Notes under the pieces: model-generated | The model's database searches: none | Seen by the model: the letters and a program-made list of their open reading frames with translations, nothing else | What the model was told of the DNA's origin: nothing | Position numbers and translations under genes: made by a program | Assembly (NCBI GenBank): GCA_003254885.1 | Contig: QANT01008983.1 | Coordinates: 1-50,660, forward strand | Direction: 5' to 3' | From: Purshia tridentata | Taxonomy: Eukaryota; Streptophyta; Magnoliopsida; Rosales; Rosaceae | Length of the DNA stretch: 50,660 nucleotides | In this document: positions 44,692-50,660 of the stretch, piece by piece | How the letters are laid out: each line of letters starts with the position of its first letter | How positions within the stretch are numbered: the first letter of the stretch is position 1

Positions 44692-47600
44692 TCATTTTAG
44701 GCTATCAAGCCACATTCTTTTCCTTGCATCAGACATCTTCATGAATATCCTTCTCCAATCAGAACTCTTAAATTGCTCACAAGCCCTTAAATAGGCAACA
44801 TCGTTCACGCCCTCTGTAGCCTCCAATATGTCCATACAATTTTCAATGGAGGCTTGTTCTCCAGAAGATGAGGATACTTCCTTTTTTTTACTATCAATAT
44901 TTGCCAAGGAAACTTCAGTGTTGGCACTTGGAGGTGCTGTACATGCTTCAAATGCATCATCCAATTCCGTTGAATCAGATGCCTTTAATTTCTTTTTTGG
45001 GCTAAAATTAATCATGGGATTTAGAGGACAACGTTTCTGCGTGTTGCTAGTACCTTCATGTCCTTCAATTGAATCTTCTGTTCCACCTTCATCTTTCGCA
45101 AGACTCTTTTCCTGTATATTAAAAACAAGGCACATTATAACAAACATTATGTATGGCATATCGTACGACTCCCAAACATTTTAGTTCTGAGATTAGATAA
45201 GACTACACACACATAGATATCTCCCAGTAATTCGATCAACATATATGCTACTGTAAGTCCTTATAACAAAAAGTGAAATAATAGAAATACACAAATTCAC
45301 GTAGGGGTGAGTAAGAGAGCCATGATGAGCACCTTCCAGCCTCTGACACCGCACTTATTGTCGCCGCCTGCAAGCGTGCCATCATCCTGTAGCTCTAATT
45401 CTTCTTCTTCTTCAACACGAACAACAAAATAAACTTCTGATTTTAATTTATTGGCAGTGTTATGTTTTTTCGTTTTCTTTTGAAAGTATATATATAATTG
45501 GAGTAAAATAAAAGGCGCACGTTACTACAACTCACCTGTATGTACATCAGAGTCCCAAAATAAAGAGTCATGATTGCCCCCTTCTGCAGGTAGCCATACA
45601 AATAACCAAGAATTCCCAAAATTAGAGGAAATGTGATTTGCAAATTGCAATGAATGTGGAGCGATAAGCAAGTGTTTCAAGGAGCACCAACAGTAACTGA
45701 GGATAAACATAATAAACTTTTTCTTTTGAATGCATGTATATAATTGGAATAAAATCAAAAGTGTTTCTTGAACATGTACACACCTGTATCTTCATCAGAG
45801 TCCCGCACATTTGTATTCAAAACTGGAGGAAACCAGGAGAGGAAGTATGCTCCTGGCGTCAACTCATATCTTGACAAATCTGCACTACCAATGACAAATG
45901 GATAACAAAGATCCTCCTGCACAACCTGGAGACCCCACTCCTTTAGCTCAAGTGAATCTTCCTTAAATATTATTGAAACAACCACTTCATCGTCACCTTC
46001 TATTTTATTCTCCAACTTCCAATGACTTAACCATATCATGTCTTCTCCCTCATCTGGAACACCGTACCATGTTGGGAAGTACACCCACTTCAGGTTCTTG
46101 CTCCTATTTCTAACTTTAATAGCCATAGGATCATACACATTATAAAGCCAGTTATCATTGCTTGTAAAGACAATGAAGATGTTCAAGCCTCGAATTCTGT
46201 GATTAGGAAGTAAGGGCACAATAAAAGATATCGAGGAGGACTCTCTACTTTTATGGCTGAACTGACCTGGAGCCTCATTTCCAGGAAAAAAAGTGCTGAA
46301 TATATCATATTCATACATTCCCTACAATACATATATATGCCATGGAAATCATAATATATATATTAGTAACACATGCATATATAAAATATGAGAGAGAGAG
46401 AGAGAGAGAGAGGCGTACCTGGATGGGTCGTGTCAATTTATTTCCAATATCCAAAATCGTAAGCATCTGAATGGTTGACATGGATTCCAAATTGCGCAAG
46501 CCCAAAAGGTTCATCATTTCTACATCAACTCTTCCAATGGGTTCTATCTTGAAGCGGTGCCCAACCTCCACTAGGTTGGGGTTATCCCAAGCACTGATAT
46601 CGTTAAGTGATTCATACCCAATAGATTGAAATGTTATTCTTTCCAATGAATGGCAATTACTCACATTCAAGAAGAGTACTTTTGGTAGCCCTACAAGTGA
46701 ATTGAGCCTCGTACACTTATCAAAAGAGAGTTTACGGAGACTCGCTATACCTTTGATGCAATCCGGTAGGCTATAAATTGGATTATTAGCTAGATCTAGT
46801 CTTTGCAATGAGGATAAGTTACCAAAATCCACAGGAAAAGCATCATCCGTAAGCTTGCACCCTGTAAGACTCAAAGATACTAAAGAGCCTGGCAAAGATG
46901 TCCAAGAAACACATAAACTTCTTCCTGGCCTTGAGTTGAATGGAATTCCATCTGCTTCAAACACTTTTAGAGATTCCAAGTTCCTCATCATTTCCATTGG
47001 AAACTCATTCAGATTTGAGCAACCAGACATGATAAGTGTTTCAAGTGATTTTAGCGAAAACACCTCCTGCGGAAGCATCCTAATGTTTTTGCAATCTTTC
47101 ATATTCAAGTAAATAAGCCTCTCTAGCTTTCCAATGGATTCATGGACATAAATCAAGTTTGCACAATCTACAAGAATAAGTTTCTCTAGATTGGGGCAAA
47201 GTGAGAAGTCAGCAGTTTTGGCAAGGCCATGAGAATAGCTGAGATCAAGGACCTTCAATGATGGAAGACACTAGGGGAAGTAAAAAAGAAATAACAAATT
47301 AAGGGAGTTAATTAAAATTAAAACCTAAAAAAAAAAAAAAAAANAAAAAAAAAAAAACAGTATAAAAGGAAAAGGAAAAATGTAAAGTAACATACTTTTG
47401 TTCCTTGCCAGACTTGCTTCAAGCTGCTGCAGTGCATTTCAAGACAAACTATGCTCTCCAAAGGAAAATCAATGGGTATAGAATCCAAAGGAAATTCCAG
47501 CCAATATAACCATCTTAATCCCCTAGGAAATTCTGAATAACGTCCATTGAGTTGTACATGACTAAGCTGGAGTAGTCTTAGGTTGTGCATCCTTGTAAAT

Positions 47601-49633
47601 GCATTGGTTTCCAAGACTATCTCATTTGGATTCATTGAAGTGTCTCCATACCACAGGAGCACATGTGTGTCCAGGACAAGACCTTCAATTTTTTTCGTAC
47701 CCTAATTAAAAAAAAAAGCATATGGATAAGTTCCACAAAAAGATCGAAATCCACATACAAATATACACATACAGGGCATGTTTCTTACATTTTTTTCTTG
47801 CAATACTTTGAAAGAATCCTTATGATGCCATAATCTACTACGTTCTCCGAGCTCATTTGATTCTAGGCGAACAATGCCTCTTCCCATGTCACGAATCATG
47901 TCATGCATCTCCAACTTTCCATCTGCAGTAATTCTCACTAAACATCTATCAACGAGATTTTGAATGCCAATAATTGTGAAGAAATCACATCCATCTAGTA
48001 TCCTAACAATGTAATCTTTACCTTCACCAACAAAGAAGCATGCAATGTGGAGGAATAATTTTTTGTCGTGGTCATCTTGTAAAGAATCATAGCTTATTCT
48101 AAGTCTATTCATGATTTGACTGTCTTGAATAGCTTCTAATTTCTTTAATGCACTTGTCCATACATCTACACTTTCCCCTACTAGAGAAGAACCCAAAAGT
48201 TTAAGAGCTAGTGGAAGTCCTCCGATGTGGTGCACTATTTCTTTGGAAAGTTCCATGTAATCTTCATTGGGATGGTTCTGTCCAAAAGCATGCCAACTGA
48301 AGAGCTGTAATGATCTATTGTCATCCAAGATATTAACCTCATGCACCTTAGTAACTTGGGGAGCATTTAACAACCTTGCCCGCCTAGTGGTGATGATGAT
48401 TTTACTTCCTGGATAAAACTGATGTTGCATCCTAAGTACCGCATCTAATTGTTCCATATTATCCACATCATCTAGAACAATTAGAACCCTTTTAAAGCTT
48501 ATGGCATCTCCAATCTTTCTCATTCCCTCACTAACACTATGTATTTTCATTTTTCTCCCATTCAAAATATCTGAAAGAAGCTTTTGTTGTATTTTAACTA
48601 ATCCATTTGGTTTCTCTGAAATTTCCCTAATATTTGCAATGAAACTCATTGCTTCAAATTCTCTCAAGTTTGAATTATAAACAAATTCTGCAAGAGTTGT
48701 CTTCCCTATTCCAGGCATCCCATAAATTAGAAGTATGCCAACGTCAATTGATCCATCTTGTAACCATAAATTAATGTCTTTGGCCTGAGAATGGATTCCA
48801 AACAATTTTAGGGCAACAGTTAACGGTTTACGACTGAGTTTGCCTCCGATTACTTTAATAATCTTTTTAATAAACTTTGCCTCATACCTAAAAATTTGCA
48901 TTCAAAATAAAAATAAATATTCAGACATATTATGACAATATAATTGTAACATAAAGTCTCATGTAACACGAGAAAGTCAAAATAAAGGTATACGAACATT
49001 ATTGAGATGAATGCTGAAAGAACAGTAGCACAAAATCTATAAAAAGGTAACTAATTAATTAACATTATTGGGATGAAAAATGAGTAGTATGGATGAATTT
49101 ACTTACCCATCGGCTTCATTTTGCAAGACCATGCCTGCAAGATCTGCAACTTCTGAAAGTGCGGCCCTCCATTGTTTGACCTTGTTCGACCATCGACTAC
49201 TTTTCTGGTGTCGCGCAAATGCTTTTGCAAAACTTCCAGTCTGCTTCCTCACTTGAGAAGGATCAACGTCGTAGAAGACTGGTAAAACCACATGGTCGCC
49301 ATTGGAGGTCCTCTTGCGTTGAAGGATCATGAGAAGCTCGTCAAGGCACCATCTTGAAGACGCGTAATGTTTTGAAAACACAATAACAGAAGATCGCGAC
49401 TGTTGGATGGCTTTCTGCAGCTCCGGATTAAGATCTTCTCCTCTCTCAATTTCATCGTCATCTCGGAACGTGCGGAAGCCTTGATCCACAAAGGCTGTGT
49501 AGAGGTGGTCAGTAAAATTCTTGCGAGTGTCTTCGCCTCTGAAACTTAAGAACACATCATAACTACATCCATGATGAGAAGAAGAAGCACTATAGCATGA
49601 GGTTTTTTGAGCTGCTCTCACAAGAGCCATCAA
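44692..49633 (-). CDS. TIR-NBS-LRR disease-resistance protein with unusual C-terminus, eight exons
   Basis: Model: 49633-49107, 48887-47789, 47701-47396, 47270-46419, 46321-45784, 45583-45536, 45436-45333, 45111-44692; 1297 residues, GT-AG junctions, frame continuous. Exon 1 is a TIR domain (SYDVFLSFRGEDTRKNF; catalytic-type Glu in WCLDEL). Exon 2 is NB-ARC: P-loop GMPGIGKTT (232-240), kinase-2 LIVLDDVD, GSKIIITT, GLPLALK, and MHD at 503-505. Exons 3-4 are leucine-rich repeats (543-928). Exon 5 is a C-JID-like post-LRR region (GMYEYDIFSTFFPGNEAPGQFSHKS-type start, split here for brevity). Exons 6-8 add a 16-codon exon, a Glu-rich exon and a 139-residue tail with a Lys patch (SPKKKLK) and a C-terminal helix (KSSDWRRIFMKMSDARKRMW). 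TNLs sense pathogen effectors and signal through TIR NADase activity. N-terminal exons are certain; exons 6-7 are the weakest part of the model. Confidence 0.88.
46390..46412. repeat. (GA)n microsatellite in a TNL intron
   Basis: A 22-base ag run lies just inside the intron after exon 4 of the TNL; on the coding strand it is a (CT)n tract seven bases from the donor. Confidence 0.9.
47324..47357. repeat. Poly-A run with one N in a TNL intron
   Basis: About 33 bases of a with an N at 47344, in the intron between TNL exons 3 and 4. The N is a homopolymer sequencing ambiguity and does not touch coding sequence. Confidence 0.9.
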
Positions 49634-49792
49634 TAACCAACCAGATCAATCTCTGTTTGCAGCTGGTGTCTCTCAGTGGAAATTATAAGGCTTTAATTGA
49701 TTATCAGTTGGTTCGTATGAAAAGAGTGAAAGCAAAGCAGCCGGTCATGAATGGCAAAACTTAATGATCTAAGAGATATAAAGTCTACTCAT

Positions 49793-49968
49793 TTGACTCT
49801 TGACTTAAAGCAAGTGGCATGTAGCTACATTACTTGCCCCTTTCGTTTAGTCAACTAATATATTAAATGAAAGTTACTCATGGGGATATTAGAGGTATAT
49901 TCAATATAAGACTTTTGCAAACTCTTTAAGTGATAGACTTAGAGATCACAAACTTTTGTATATTGACT
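49793..49968. promoter_or_regulatory. W-box cluster upstream of the TNL gene
   Basis: TTGACT occurs at 49793-49798 and 49800-49805 (one base apart), in reverse at 49849-49854 (agtcaa), and again at 49963-49968. All lie within 340 bases upstream of the TNL start. TTGAC(C/T) is the WRKY binding core, and paired W-boxes are common in defence-gene promoters. Confidence 0.5.
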
Positions 49969-49969
49969 T

Positions 49970-50660
49970 TTGTAAACTTTACCGAATTGATAATGGGCTT
50001 TTGTAGAATTCTATATTGATTTTAATGGAGTTTTTTTTTTTAATAGAAATTTAGGATTAAATACTTAATTTTAATACTTTTTAAAAAAATTAGTTTTGTT
50101 AATAATTTTTAGGTTTTACTACTAACTAATGAACTTAATTTTTAGAATAGGTCACAAATTTATAGCTCATTTGTTTTGGGCTTTATTTGTTTGACAAATT
50201 TACCCTTCTAGTATCCTTTGGCTCACATATGATGGGTTTTAGATAAAATTTATAAAATTTTGACAAAATTGTCCTTAATACTTTAATATTGTTTTGAAAA
50301 TTAGTTAATATAATCTCAACTTTAGTTTTAGTTGTGACTGTACAACACTCAACTTCAAATTTAGTTGTGATTGAATGATAGTCACAGCTAAATTGTGATA
50401 CAGTCACAACCTATTGAAATTTTTTTTAAGAGAAATTATATTACAATATAGTATAAATAAAGGTCAAAACAATACTTTTACTCAAAATAATATTTAGTAT
50501 AGTGGTAGAAGTTGTCTTTTTCAACTTACCAAGACAATCACAACTAAATTGTAAAACAGAGATGTGATTGAATTGATTTTTTTTAGTTTTAACACAATAT
50601 AGTATAAATTAATGTAATAGTATGAATGTAATATATATATATATATATATATTTTATTGT
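49970..50660. other. AT-rich upstream region of the TNL with short inverted motifs
   Basis: No gene. The motif tagttgtgac and its complement gtcacaac / cacaactaa recur between about 50325 and 50550, and acaatatagtataaat occurs at about 50440 and 50593, suggesting a small degenerate repeat. An (AT)n tract ends the window at about 50630-50652. Confidence 0.45.

Noticed and set aside
44828..45184. 118-codon plus-strand frame
   Set aside because: Antisense shadow of TNL exon 8.
1..50660. tRNA, rRNA genes and CRISPR arrays
   Set aside because: None seen; tRNA-like words (tggtatcagag) are retroelement primer-binding sites, and the repeats lack CRISPR spacer structure.

Overview
This is a window of plant nuclear DNA, almost certainly from a eudicot and plausibly a woody rosid. 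The evidence is a TIR-NBS-LRR gene (a class abundant in eudicots and essentially absent from grasses), DUF247/UPF0481 genes, an organellar mTERF gene, GT-AG introns, AT-rich intergenic DNA, and Ty1/copia, TRIM and MITE elements. I cannot name the species.

Left half (1 to about 25 kb): a repeat-rich cluster of DUF247 (UPF0481) membrane-protein genes. Two copies have open frames (7407-9020 and 20195-21763, both +). A third is only the C-terminal half (2340-3106), abutting a truncated copia element across a short assembly gap. Two small relics of the 3' end lie at 24.3-25.0 kb. The two open copies sit in repeats of about 4 kb that also carry the promoter, a leader exon, a 5' intron and the 3' flank. 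Two orphan leader-like segments (near 4.8 and 23.9 kb) point to further lost copies. Between the copies are a complete copia element with target-site duplication (9394-14848, one in-frame stop), a TRIM (about 15050-15391), several foldback MITEs, and a MULE-type MITE with a 9-bp target-site duplication (19620-20001) whose empty site survives in the neighbouring paralogue.

Right half (25-50.7 kb): mostly single-copy-looking genes. In order they are a fragment of an unrecognised gene (25325-25645, -), a DUF1639 gene (30264-31634, -, two exons), an intronless mTERF gene (36451-38217, -), a three-KH-domain RNA-binding gene (40059-43668, +, nine exons) and a TIR-NBS-LRR resistance-type gene (44692-49633, -, eight exons). 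KH and TNL are convergent; mTERF and KH are divergent. No operon-like or pathway link between them is expected.

Most worth a second look: the TNL ends in a post-LRR C-JID-like region followed by three extra exons with an acidic stretch, a Lys-rich stretch and a C-terminus unlike ordinary TNLs. DUF247 copy 2 has lost its ancestral start frame, but a second ATG four bases downstream restores it. The retroelement and MITE insertions give a relative timeline for the cluster. Exon models were built by eye from splice consensus, frame continuity and family conservation, without transcript data.
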